Shown here: positions 30,592 through 42,041 of the stretch, one piece after another
How the letters are laid out: the number at the start of each line of letters is the position of its first letter
Numbering within the stretch: position 1 is the first letter of the stretch
Assembly: GCF_003171515.1 (NCBI RefSeq)
Contig: NC_089391.1
Span: 3,658,001-3,722,000, forward strand
Direction: 5' to 3'
Source: Pyrenophora tritici-repentis
Taxonomy: Eukaryota; Ascomycota; Dothideomycetes; Pleosporales; Pleosporaceae
DNA: 64,000 bases
The notes under the pieces: generated by a model
Databases searched by the model: none
What the model saw: the letters and a program-made list of their open reading frames with translations, nothing else
What the model was told of the DNA's origin: nothing
Made by a program: the position numbers and the translations under genes

Positions 30592-33500
30592 ATGAACGGC
30601 TATCCCTACCCCACCCGGCCCTTCACCCAGCCGCCCAATGGGAACATGATGATGGACATCAACGGGGACGGCATGAACAACTACGACATGGTCGAGGGCC
30701 AGTCGCTCGACTCGATAGTCGCCCAAAACGACAAGGACAACCGCCGCCGCAGCATGCCCGTCTTTGTGAGGCAGACGTCGCAACATCAGCAGCAGCAACT
30801 GAATCTGGGCAGCCCCGACACCCGCAGGTTGAGCATGATGAATTTCGGCGACCCCAACGGCGGAGACATGGAAGAGTTCCAGTTCGACATGTCGACTGCC
30901 GCCATGGACAACATGATGCGCGGCAACACCACCTTTCCACGCACCTCCGCCGACATGCAAAACGACCGCTTACCCGCTGCTGACCTGACCATCAACAGCC
31001 AGTTCCAAGGCCAAACGTCGCCTTTTCCATCCATCGGCGGTCCCGGATCAAACTATGCCTCGCCTATGCACCAGAAGAATCCTCTGGATATGGACATGGG
31101 ATCCTACCAGAACGGTCTGCCCATGACATTGGACATGGATGACTCGCTGCACATGATGCCCACCGACATGAACATGTTCCCAGGAAGCCAGTTCAGCACC
31201 CCGATGATCGACTCTCCCCTCCCCCAAGACTTTCCAGGTTCCATGCCCGCCGCGCAGCAAGGCAACAACACGCCCTCGGCGCAGTCTCAAGATCAGTTTA
31301 AACGGCCCTCGATGAGCAACACTCCTGATGCCAAATCAGGCAGGTCCAGCTTCCTCGGCCGTACCCCTAGCCAGGACCAAGTCAGCATGCGGTCAAATTC
31401 CAGGCCCCAGAGCGACCCGCACTCGTCCAATAGCGTGCCAACGCGCATGACCCTGGCTTCGCTGCAGAATCAGCAGCCCATCGGACAAGACCCCGCCCAG
31501 GATCTGCCAAAGGAAGTGATGAACAAGCAGCTGCAGGACTTCAAGATCCCCTGGCCGACACCGGCTGGCGGGTTTCCGTCGACCAAGCATCAAAACCCTC
31601 ACCAGAAAACCCAATTTAAAAATGCCTACTCCTCAACCGGCTTTGACATGCTCGGAGTGCTGGTACGTCCTGGCACCTCTTGCTGTCCATGCCGGAAAAG
31701 CTGACATAAGACAGATGCGTGTCGCATCACGCCCTGAACCACAGATCGACATCGGGTCTGTCGATCTCTCGTGCGCTTTCGTAGTTTGTGATGCTGAACT
31801 GGACGACATACCTATCGTGTACTGCTCGGAGAACTTTGAGCGACTGACAGGCTACACAAGACATATGATTCTCGGGCGAAATTGCCGCTTTCTTCAGGCC
31901 CCAGACGGCAAGGTCGAATCTGGAATCAAGCGTAACTATGTCGATGACGACTCTGTCTACTACCTGAAGAACATGATTGAGTCTCGCGCAGAAGCCCAGA
32001 TCAGCTTGATCAACTACAGGAGGGGTGGCCAACCGTTCATGAACCTTCTCACAATAATTCCAATCGCATGGGAGCCTGGCGGCAAGATGAAGTTCTTTGT
32101 CGGATTTCAGGTCGATCTAGTGGAGCAACCGGGAGCAATGACCAACAAGAACTCGGATGGATCTTACCGAGTTAATTACCAGCGCGGCATGTCGATGCCC
32201 AGCTATGTCTTCAGCGACCACCACAAGCCGCAACACGCCGAGCAAGGCCAAACCATATCCAAAGACGAAGTATCCAACGTCCTGGCCGCGTACAGTGGAA
32301 GCGGGGACTCTGAGATGACGAGACGCATCTGGGACAAGGTTCTTCTTGAAAACAGTGACGACGTTGTTCATGTCTTGTCGCTCAAGGGACTGTTCTTGTA
32401 TCTGTCGCCCGCCAGTAACAGAATACTCGAATATGACCCAAGCGAGCTTGTCGGAACAGCGCTGTCGTCTGTCTGCCACCCTAGCGACATCGTCCCGGTT
32501 ACGCGAGAACTCAAAGAAACCACAAGTGGTGCCTCAGTCAATGTCGTCTTCCGGATACGGCGGAAGAAGAGCGGATACATGTGGTTTGAAGGCCATGGTT
32601 CGCTGCACACCGAACAAGGCAAGGGTCGCAAGTGTATCATCTTGGTTGGACGTGAACGACCAGTCTACACTCTCAGCAAAGCTATCGTACGCGAGTCTGG
32701 CGGCGTTGGTGACAATGAGCTATGGACGAAGATGTCTACATCTGGCATGTTCCTGTATGTGTCATCGAACGTACGTCAGCTCCTCGATAAGCAGCCTGAA
32801 GACCTTGTCGGTACCAGCATCCAGTCGCTCATGCGACAGGAGTCTAAAGTGAATTTTGGGCGTATATTAGAGCTTGCCAGGGGAGGCAGGAAGGGCGAGG
32901 TCAAGCACGAGATGATCAACAAGCGTGGTCAAGTGCTCCAGGCCTTTACGACAATCTATCCCGGCGATGCAACTGAGGGACAGAAACCCACCTTTGTTGT
33001 CGGACAAACACGACTACTCAAGTACTCGCGGAACAGCAATGCTGGTCGCCCGTCCATGTACACCAATTCCAAACTTGATCGCGACTCTCACAATTCCATA
33101 CACACGCACATGTCAGGAGCAGCATCACCTGCTGCAGCATCACTGACCGGCAACACTGGCAACACTGGATCGAACACTCCAATGACGTCAGCCACCAATC
33201 CTCTATTCGTCACTACAGAAGAATACCCGGCCACGTACGCGGGACACAACGGCCTGCAGCTTGGACACCAAGACCAGAGTCTTGCTTCCGACGATAACGT
33301 TTTTGATGAGCTCAAGACAACAAGAAGCACTAGCTGGCAATATGAGTTGCGACAAATGGAAAAGAGAAATCGTTATCTAGCCGAAGAGGTACAGAGCCTG
33401 TTGGCGGCCAAGAAGAAACGGAAGCGCAGAAAGGGGGCGGGCCAGTTGCAGAAGGATTGTGCAAACTGTCACACAAGGACAACACCGGAGTGGAGGAGAG

Positions 33501-33916
33501 GTCCTTCTGGAAATCGTGACCTCTGCAACTCTTGTGGACTGAGATGGGCCAAACAGGTAAGTCGCCGCCCATCTTACCGGACTCAGCAACGACTGTAAAC
33601 TAACATCACTGCTCAACAGCAAGGACGAGTTTCACCAAGAACATCTTCTGCCGCAAGCGACAAGAGCAAGAAGAGCGCTTCACCACGCCACTTCACATCT
33701 AACCATCAAGGCCACCAGAACATACTGCCACATTCGACTTCTGAGGGTGGTCAACAGGGCTCTTCGGTGAAGGCCACTTCCAGCAAGCGGTCCCCGCAAC
33801 ACGGAAGCATTAGCGAAACCCATGCCGCAAAGGCGGCACGCATCGAAGTAGTCAATACGCATGGCTTCATTCCACCACCGGCCATTGACGAAGTAACAGA
33901 GCCAGGCTCAGTGTGA
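30592..33916 (+). CDS. WC1: White collar-1 blue-light receptor and GATA factor
   Basis: Blue-light photoreceptor and transcription factor; with WC-2 it forms the white collar complex that drives light-induced genes and the circadian clock. 1,069 residues from exons 30592-31662, 31715-33556 and 33620-33916 (introns GTACGT/ACAG and GTAAGT/ACAG). A Met/Asn/Gln-rich N-terminus of ~350 residues is followed by the LOV domain, with GRNCRFLQAPDG at ~411-422 containing the flavin-adduct Cys. PAS-B (~540-640) and PAS-C (~650-760) follow. The single GATA zinc finger at ~939-965 reads CANCHTRTTPEW and NRDLCNSCGLRWAKQ. A basic KKKRKRRKG just before the finger is a likely nuclear signal. Domain order and length match fungal WC-1 proteins. 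Intact. Confidence 0.96.
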
Positions 33917-36900
33917 GCGCAAAAAAAAAAACTGGACCACCCCATTCTACATGTTCTTTCTTCTTCCTCTTCTTGTTATGTGTCATTCTGGTCAAACGAT
34001 ACCCCATTACTCATATTCAATTTAACGAACATCACCACCACACTCGCTTGACGGACAGTGCGAGCGATGACCAAAGGGCATCCCTGGTCTTTGAAATTCC
34101 TCTTCATCTCCATTCATGCTTAACGATCTTGGGTTCACTTACAATAAATCGGGTTATGCTCGGCGTCTGCTGTTGTTGCTGTTATTGTTTTGTCCCTGTT
34201 GAAACTTTTACCACACTTCCTCTCGCGGCGGCTGAGAAAGATAGTGTGGCACACAAAAACCGGGTGTAGATACGACGTGTGGGATCCGTCTTTTTTTTCG
34301 GAGGCGGACTGCGAATCTTTGATTTATACAGTTTTTCTTCCTCTTCCTTTTCGGAGCCATGCGAACAAACATGTACATATCATATTAGAAGAAATTGTGG
34401 CGAGGGGAGGGTAGTGGGGGTAGTGAGGTGGGGTGAACAAACTGTTGTGAAGGGCTTCGGCGTGTTATAGAAAGAAAGTGCGCGTGTGCGCTCTCTCTCT
34501 CTCTCCCGGTGCGCGTGTCTGTTGTATGCGCATGCATGATTATCACGCAAATATGAATTTCCATCTCTCGGTATTCATCCAAGCGAGAAACGTGCGTTAC
34601 GTGTAGAGTGCAAGAAGCTAACAAGGATCGAAGTAGATTGATGCGTATCGTCTAAGAAAATCTATAGCACCACTTGCCGGTTCATAGATTGCTGGCCCGT
34701 AGAAGAACCGGTGATCTATGCGAACCCATGGACTTGAAACAGGGTCTACATACCTACCTGTCGCTTTCTTGCTTCCGGCTTGTACGGATCGTGGGGTAGG
34801 AAGGGGTACGTATACGGACTCGGCTTTCTTACCCAACACGAGGATTACATCTTGTCGATGCGCCGGTAGTTGTGTATACCAAGACCCCGCGGACCAAACC
34901 CCAAGAAATAATCTTTCCGAGGCTTGGGGCAAGGAGGAATGAGGATGGGTAGGTAGGCCGTATGTACGTTACGTGTCCTCAAACTTGACCTTAGACGAGA
35001 CGTTTATGCGAAAACACATAACGTAAAATAACATGACGTTTACCTTACCTACCCTACTAGCCCCTCTACGACGCGTCTGTCTTGTCTGTCATCAAGCAGC
35101 GATTAAAGTTTCGACAGGTTTTACACTTCCAACATCATCTCTCGTACACTCTCTCTCTCTTACACTTTAATATGTAGGGATACTCGTTGCAGGATTCATC
35201 CGCTGAGTTTCATGTGATATTTGTTGTTTTTAGCCAATTGGTGAGTCGGATAGGGGAGTTTATGCGTTGGAGATTTTCGCGTTGCGAGGGCGGCTTCTTG
35301 CGGTTCTTGGGTTTCCGTGTCGCGTGGGCGGACATGTCGTGTTATGGGCGATAGGGTTATAGTAGGACAGGGTAGGATAGAGTAAGGCAGACTCGCGATG
35401 CGATGCGCGGATGGAAGGGACGTTTGCTTCCGTCAGGAACCGTGGCGCGCCACGCGTGGATTGGGGGGCATGTTGGCAAACGTCATTGTGGCGGCGCTTT
35501 GACCCGGCTGGGACCTGCATGGTTAGGGTCTTGGTATTCTTCTTCGCCTATCCTATCGTGGCTCTCTGTGCTTGTGCTTTTGCTTTTTTGACGAGTGACT
35601 TTGCTGGCTGCTTGTTCTGTTCGTCTGAGGTTTGTTTTGTTTTCCTTCTTTCGGTTTTGTGTACTCTGTCGGAGGATATACGCATGTGGCGTACACTGCA
35701 ACGGGGTTAAAGGACAGCGCACGTTGGCGTGTCTGTTGGGTTGAACCCCGGAGGTGGTAGTAGATGGGTTAGGTGACAGTCTGGCTTGATCATAGTTCGT
35801 TTGGCACTCAATGCAGAGGTAGGTTCGGAAAAGGATTTGGAATGTTGATCTGAATAAGAGAAGGGCAGGTAGAGAGAGATGACCAGTTTACGTGATTGTA
35901 TCGGTCGTATTTGGTGTGTGTGCGTATTGAGTACGATACTGTAGGATGTAATATAACGAATTGATATTGATATGTATATATATAGCATTATACATAGATG
36001 ATATACGGTACAGGCTAGGTTGATGACGACGCTGTGAGACATGGGATTACGGCGGAAAATAGCAGCTTGGTGTTGCGCAACAGGTTACCGTGCCGCCGCT
36101 TGCCCGTCCGCCGTTCCTTCTACCGTATACTACTGCTGTAACCTGCAAGGTACATTTTCACCGAGGCTGAGGAGGGTGCAGGTGGGCAGCAAAGACGGCG
36201 CCTCCCAATCAAAACAAGTGGGGCGCCCGGATCCCGGGACTCACGTTCTAACCCAAACCCATATTTCTCGCATTCCGCTTAGCCTTGACCCGGGCCCAAG
36301 CGCTCCTTGCTCACAGGCTGGCCCATTCCTGATTCCGTGTCGTGGGTGACGAAAGTCATGGCGTCCAGGGTGCAAGGGGGGCTGCCGTACCGCCAAGTTT
36401 GGAAGGGTAGGAAAGATTGGTTAGGTCGCGACAGGTAAGATATGGCATGTGGCGCGCCTCGTGGGAGTGTGCTACTGTGGCCAGACCTCATGTCCCAGGG
36501 GACGGGACGGAGGGGGCGGGCGATCATCGTCTCATTTCCTTTTCTACCGTGGTCTTCATGCCCGATGATTTTCTTACTTTTGACTATGTATGCACGCGCA
36601 CCTTTCGCCTGCTTACTAGTTCCGTGCCCTCGCTCTACTAATGCACACGATAACGCGATTGATTGACTTGATTGATTGAGAGCCAAGAGAAGAACACTGA
36701 CACGCCGAGACTGTGCGTTTTACATTGCTTCTTTTTGCATCGGCCCGCGGTTCTGATCTCTCTCCAGACAACCGACGTGTTTTACCTTTTGGCCTTTCTT
36801 TTTCTGCGTCCTGGAACAGGTCTGGGAGTCCGAGTCTGTGACGGAAGACATCCTTGCGCAGATATCCTAGGTTTATTTCTTTGGGAGCGGGTCTGTTGCC

Positions 36901-37103
36901 TGTGTGTGCGGACTAGGGACACCTGGATTCTTCTTGGGCGAAAGGAGGAAGTTGGGTTTGGAACGTCTACCATTGCGACGCCGCGGAGAAGGAAACAACG
37001 ACTGCCATTTGCGAGATACGACTACCGAACCATCGGATCGCGAACCTAGGAAAGAAGCAGCGCGCATAGCTGGGCGCATCGACATTGCGCTAAAAGAGGA
37101 ACC
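33917..37103. other. 3.2-kb intergenic region with two CT microsatellites
   Basis: Non-coding DNA from the WC-1 3' flank to the Ras-type gene leader. It contains (CT)7 at 34491-34504, a second CT tract at about 35149-35160, a poly-A run just after the WC-1 stop, and pyrimidine-rich stretches typical of fungal promoters. Short open frames on both strands show no motif. No tRNA was recognised. Confidence 0.45.
34491..34504. repeat. (CT)7 microsatellite
   Basis: Seven CT dinucleotides in intergenic DNA. Confidence 0.85.
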
Positions 37104-38006
37104 ATGGATGAGAATAACAGGATAACGATTACCGTGTGCGGAGATGGTGGTTGCGGTACGCACGATGCAGAAGAAAGCCGGAAAAGACCGAGGGCTGATT
37201 AGGGCACAGGAAAGAGTTCGATTACATTACGGCTTGTGAGGAGTCAGTGGACGTCTGAGTAAGTGCTGAATGAGAGAGGAGAAGAGGGTCATTGCTAACA
37301 CTCAACTTTCTAGATACGATCCCACAATAGGTACATTGCCCACGCAAATACCCGTCATCCCACTAACCCCCCTCCAGAAGACTCCTACTCCGTAACCAGA
37401 ACCGTCGATGGCGTTCCTTATTACCTCATGCTCACCGACACCGCCGGACAGGAAGAATACCGCGGTCTCTGGGCCGCCTCGAACCTCCAATCCGATGCAT
37501 TCCTCCTCGTCTACGACATCACATCGGCAAACTCGCTCGACGCGCTGGATTACTTCATGGAGATGATTGATATGGAAACCGACAACCGGCTAGACAATGG
37601 CAAAATACCGCCAATCAAGTGCGTGGTGGGAAACAAGTGCGATTTGCAAGGACAAAGAGTGATAGAGGCTAAGAAGGGTCTTGAGTGGGCAAGGCAAAGA
37701 AAATGCGGCTTCATGGAGACAAGTGCAAGGGAGATGGTGAATATCGAAGAGACATTTGCTCGTAAGAATTACCCTCATATCGAAGTTTGGATTGAAAGAA
37801 ATGAAGAGAAGTGCTAACTTTTGGATCTAGTGCTTGTACGCCGCGTTGTAGAAGCACGGAGACTAACTGGGGGAGATGGCGCTGCGAATCGGAACATGGC
37901 CTACTCAATGTCAAACAACCTAAACGCGGACGGAGCGTATCAACAAAACGAAAAAGATGACGACGAGCCAAAACAGAGCTGGTGGTCGAAACTCAAATGC
38001 TGGTAG
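37104..38006 (+). CDS. Ras-family small GTPase without CAAX box
   Basis: 225 residues from five exons: 37104-37155, 37210-37258, 37314-37330 (17 nt), 37378-37761 and 37831-38006; the sum is an exact number of codons. GTPase motifs: P-loop VCGDGGCGKSS (G1, split by intron 1), effector/switch I EYDPTIEDSY (split over three exons), DTAGQEEYRGLW (G3), VGNKCD (G4) and ETSAR (G5). The switch I sequence is that of Ras rather than Rho or Rab. The C-terminus is a ~50-residue polar tail ending SWWSKLKCW, so the only tail Cys is next to last and no CAAX or Rab-type CC motif is present. The P-loop variant and tail set it apart from Ras1/Ras2, Rsr1 and Rheb. Likely a signalling switch; partner unknown. 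Confidence 0.87.
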
Positions 38007-38814
38007 TTACAGTCCTGGCACTGTAGTATTACGAGTTCTTGAGACCACGTTCGGGAGCATGAGAACATGAGCATACATATGACGTATCGTGTCTACGCCT
38101 TCGGTTGCGGTTACGTATTTGCTGGGACCGCTGCTATGTGTGTTCTTTTGCTCTTCGGTCCAGTCGTTGAGCTGCTTTTTCTTGTATCTGTTTTTTTCTT
38201 GTATACCAAGCCTTCGCATGTGCATGAACACTCTTGTTTAGCGGGATCGGTTATGGGATATACGGTCATCTCTCTCAGTCCTGTCTCTCATCTTTTGGTA
38301 TAATACCGATCGTTGTCCTTTTTCTTTATCATCGTATACCTCTGTTGCTAAGGCTGTCGTTCAACGCGCTCGTATTTTTCGTATTGTAAATGTAGACAAC
38401 ACAATCTAGAAGATCAGGGCCCGCGGTGCAATGTTCACATGAATGGTTGATTGTGGGACATCTATGACTTACTCAAGTAATATGATGCGAATTATGACCA
38501 GTTCGAGGCATGGGATGCAGCTAATCGTCGGCTATCGAAGGGTAAGTTATCCCTAGCGCGTCTGTGCGCAAGCACGCCATTGGCTTTGGTACCACTGCAA
38601 GAGCCTCGAAAATGCATCTTCACATTTAACTCGAACAGAATTGACGTTGGAAAAGTAGAGAGTATCATTACCGATTTTACTATCATCGAGAAGAGTGCAA
38701 GAGGCGCGTCGAGCCGAGCAGTCCGCGATTGCCCCTCCATCAGCGTCGTGCTCCCGGAGATAAGAGAAGAAACCACGAAGAAGTCGTCGAGGAATCGGAA
38801 AGAGCGGGAACAAA
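38007..38814. other. Intergenic, 0.8 kb
   Basis: 3' flank of the Ras-type gene and promoter of the mitochondrial carrier gene. No gene or repeat recognised. Confidence 0.4.
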
Positions 38815-39729
38815 ATGTCAAAACCTCACATTGACCAAGAGGCAGACCAAAGCAGTCTGTCGCGTACCCTCAAGGACCTCTTTGCCGGTGCAGTCGGTGG
38901 AGTGGCACAAGTTCTTATCGGTCAACCATTCGATATTGTCAAAGTACGGTTACAAACCACATCGCAATACTCTGGTGCTCTGGATGCAGCAACCAAGATC
39001 TACCAAAACGAAGGAGCACTTGCATTCTACAAGGGCACTCTGACACCCCTGATTGGTATTGGAGCTTGTGTTTCGATTCAATTTGGTGGCTTCCACTACG
39101 CACGCCGCGCCTTTGAAGCCAGTAACATTGCCAAAACCGGAAATGGACAACTATCATACTCCCAGTACTATGCGGCCGGAGCATTCGCTGGGATCGCCAA
39201 TACAGCCTTCTCAAGTCCCATTGAGCACATTCGTATAAGGCTCCAGACACAACCTCACGGTGCAAATCGCCTGTACAACGGCCCGATCGACTGCGTCCGC
39301 AAGCTGTCGGCACATCAGGGCGTCCTTGGTGGCGTATACCGCGGCACTGCTGTCACATTCCTGCGAGAAGCACAGGCCTATGGATGCTGGTTCACTGCTT
39401 TCGAGTACCTCATGAATGCAGACGCAGCCCGCAACAACATCGACCGGTCTCAAATTTCTACCTTGAAGGTTGCTGCCTATGGTGGTCTTGCTGGCGAAGT
39501 ACTCTGGATCAGCAGCTATCCATTCGATGTGGTCAAGAGCAAGATGCAAAGTGACTCGTTCGGCGCGGAGCAAAAGTACAAAAGCATGAGGGATTGCTTT
39601 GCTAAGACCTATAGGGCAGAGGGCCTGGGAGGGTTCTGGAGAGGCATTGGACCGACCTTGCTAAGGGCAATGCCCGTTTCGGCGGGTACATTTGCAACGG
39701 TCGAGGTTACAATGAGGCTGATTAGCTGA
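38815..39729 (+). CDS. Mitochondrial carrier protein, Ymc1/Ymc2 type
   Basis: A 304-residue inner-membrane carrier encoded without introns. It has three tandem ~100-residue carrier repeats, each with the PX[DE]XX[KR] signature after the odd helix: QPFDIVKVRLQT (repeat 1), SPIEHIRIRLQT (repeat 2) and YPFDVVKSKMQ (repeat 3). The opening KDLFAGAVGGVAQVLIGQPFDIVKVRLQT closely resembles yeast Ymc1/Ymc2, members of the basic amino-acid/carnitine carrier branch. The in-frame ATG at 38815 gives a short 20-residue polar N-terminus, usual for carriers. The solute in fungi is not firmly established; glycine or other amino acids have been proposed for yeast members. Intact. Confidence 0.9.
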   Translation: MSKPHIDQEADQSSLSRTLKDLFAGAVGGVAQVLIGQPFDIVKVRLQTTSQYSGALDAATKIYQNEGALAFYKGTLTPLIGIGACVSIQFGGFHYARRAFEASNIAKTGNGQLSYSQYYAAGAFAGIANTAFSSPIEHIRIRLQTQPHGANRLYNGPIDCVRKLSAHQGVLGGVYRGTAVTFLREAQAYGCWFTAFEYLMNADAARNNIDRSQISTLKVAAYGGLAGEVLWISSYPFDVVKSKMQSDSFGAEQKYKSMRDCFAKTYRAEGLGGFWRGIGPTLLRAMPVSAGTFATVEVTMRLIS

Positions 39730-41004
39730 AAGGAAGATTTTTAATCTTTCGCATTACGAGGAGGGGGGGGGTGGTTCGATCAACAAGCACTCGCTCGCAA
39801 CGGCGAAAACGACAAACGTATTTATTCCAGAGTCAGGGTCGTTCAATTCAGGTTTTGATGCTTGTTTCTGCGGATCCAGAGCCACCCGTCTTGGACGATT
39901 CTGGAGTTGACGAACATTGCCGTCTATATAAGACTTGAACATTTCGTATTCCTAAGTTCAACACTTCTCTCGAAATACATTAGTTTCGTGCGTTTTCCAT
40001 CTGCTGTCATACTGCATCGCATGCGAAATTCTGCCGGGACGGCTTTCTCTCGGGTTTCTTCCTCACAAAAATCCACATGCCACATCTGATAAACCAGCAA
40101 GATGAGATTCTATTTTTCGCTCTTACACGATGTCGTGCTGACCACCAACAGATCAACCCGCTCAACGCACAGTATCGTTCTAGATGTAAGCAGGATCCTA
40201 TCATACGTAATCTCACTGTTCCGAGCCTCTTGTGGTCACCGTTTTGCCGTTGTCCGGTCCTGCACCCCTGCACCGCCGCCGACCGCGCCACTCATTTCAA
40301 ATGCATGTTCTCATCTCACGATGATCTTCCCTGGCCCGTGCGCTAAGGCGCCGAAGAGACCGACGACTGTCAGTGTCAATGTCAAAGCAGCACGGTCCCT
40401 TTCGGTAAAGTTATCGGCGTACCCTCCGCATATTGCTCGAGCCTGTGGTCTCCGCATCGAACATGTGGATTCCTTAATTGCCATGAATTATTACACTTTA
40501 GCGTACTTAGGTAGTGCCCTCCCACTTGCCGTCTGTCAAACCTTGTTCAACGGGCAAATTGCTTAGCATTGCTTACTGCCAAAAGTAACAGGAGTCCAGA
40601 TTATGTATGGCAATCCGGGTCATTCCGGGTAACCTACCCTGTTTTGAAACAACTGGCTTACGGCACAAACTCGTATCCCCTCATCACACACACCTGTCCC
40701 AAGGTAATCCTTCCGTGAACAGAGCAGACGGCCCCCGATTCTGCAAGGGGAACTGGCCGAGGAACCATTCGGCGCAAAAGGCGAAAACGTGGGATTGACC
40801 ATGGGGGATCCTCGTGGCACACATGATCGGATTCTGATACAATTGATCGACACCTTTTCTACCCCACCATTAACTTCCCGAGACGCCCTCCGCATTTGCC
40901 TATCAACATATCGATATTTGTTTTTTAGTTTCCCGTTCGCTGTCTCTGTCTCCTTCTCCACACTCTACTTCTCTAATCAGGCTTTCTCCCAAGCTTTCTC
41001 CCCC
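39730..41004. other. Intergenic, 1.3 kb
   Basis: Contains a poly-G tract near 39763, the small leftward frame listed at 40311-40484, and a pyrimidine-rich leader before 41005. A rightward 154-codon frame at 40102 lacks any motif and overlaps that small frame. Confidence 0.35.
40311..40484 (-). CDS. Possible 57-residue small protein
   Basis: A short frame reading MAIKESTCSMRRPQARAICG, then GYADNFTERDRAALTLTLTVVGLFGALAHGPGK. The second half looks like a single membrane segment (LTLTLTVVGLFGALA). It is too short for a reliable call and no family is recognised; chance is a real possibility. Confidence 0.22.
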   Translation of the reverse strand: MAIKESTCSMRRPQARAICGGYADNFTERDRAALTLTLTVVGLFGALAHGPGKIIVR

Positions 41005-41466
41005 ATGAAGCTCACCAAACCTTCTACTACCCAAAGCGGGACTGGATCGCCCGCCGCGCCTAATAACAACACTTCACCTGTCATCAAAAACTTCCTCAGC
41101 AAATTGTCGACTGTCACCTGCTTACCTCCATTCGGCGCGCCAAAACAACCGTCCGCTTACACACAATCCGAGGAAGACCTAGTCGCCATGCAACTACCCA
41201 AAGTCCACAGGAGTCAGAGACCCTCCTTTGATCCGATGAACAACACTAGCTGTCGAGCTGTTTGCCAATCCCCGCTAGATAAACGATATAAGACTAAGAA
41301 GGGAAATTCAAAGAGAGGTAGCCTTGCGCCAGTTGGAATCAATGAGGTCACAAATTCGAGGGTCTTGTTTTCGTCTGTGTCGACAGGGATGGTGGAACTT
41401 AGGGGTTTGAAATCACCGACACCTGGGCCGGAGAAATTTGAAGAGAAGGCGGTGTCGAAGGTGTGA
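41005..41466 (+). CDS. Hypothetical protein, Ser/Pro/Lys-rich
   Basis: A 153-codon frame starting MKLTKPSTTQSGTGSPAAPNNN; the upstream in-frame ATG at 40801 would add 68 residues, but that stretch looks like a pyrimidine-rich leader (SFPFAVSVSFSTLYFS). Composition is polar, with basic clusters (DKRYKTKKGNSKRGS) and a mid-region SEEDLVAMQLPKVHRSQRPSF. No domain recognised; probably disordered. Codon use and the lack of internal stops support a gene only weakly. Confidence 0.4.
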   Translation: MKLTKPSTTQSGTGSPAAPNNNTSPVIKNFLSKLSTVTCLPPFGAPKQPSAYTQSEEDLVAMQLPKVHRSQRPSFDPMNNTSCRAVCQSPLDKRYKTKKGNSKRGSLAPVGINEVTNSRVLFSSVSTGMVELRGLKSPTPGPEKFEEKAVSKV

Positions 41467-42041
41467 GTTTTGGGATATGACGTTGTTGGTACGAAGTGCA
41501 GGCGCATTGGGGGAAGTTAGTCTTGGTTTTGTGTGAAAAAAAGGAGATTAAAGAAGCTTTGGCAGGCTGGACCTCATGTTGGTTGGTTTCGTTATGCCGG
41601 GAACGACAAGTTGAACTTGGTGTACGCCGCTGGATCTGACAGAAGGGGAAGGATTGGAAGTGTGGAACGAGACGTAATACCCCTGCCAGCAGGACGGCCG
41701 TATAATCACGTTGTTTTATTTATCAGAAGTCTTGATGGAGGACAAGATGGTCAATTCATTTCTAGCTTTGAGTCCTACAAGTCCTACAAGGGAAAGTGGA
41801 TACAGACTCTTGCGATGAGTAAGCCGCAAGCAGCATCCTATATTCATTTTCCGTCAACCCCCCTACCCTTGCCACTCATCTATCTCACATACTCCAACCC
41901 AACAGGTACCCCAAGCGCCCCAACACCCTGACTCAATAGCTTGAAAACCGGACCCCTAATCCCTCCACTCCCCCTCCACACCACCTCCACGAGCATCGAA
42001 AACACCTCCCTCCCCATACTCTTAGCCACAAACCACACCGT
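41467..42041. other. Convergent spacer
   Basis: A 132-codon rightward frame (41533-41931) is present without motifs. It includes an imperfect AGTCCTACA duplication near 41770. Nothing convincing. Confidence 0.35.

Noticed and set aside
34618..34932. 104-codon leftward frame after WC-1
   Set aside because: Starts at a non-ATG codon, and no family is recognised.
36659..36682. ATTGATTG-rich stretch resembling the MITE subterminal repeats
   Set aside because: No terminal inverted repeat or 8-bp duplication flanks it; too short to call a remnant.
39763..39800. Possible tRNA T-loop (GGTTCGATCA) near a poly-G run
   Set aside because: No matching acceptor stem, D-loop or anticodon arm could be folded around it.
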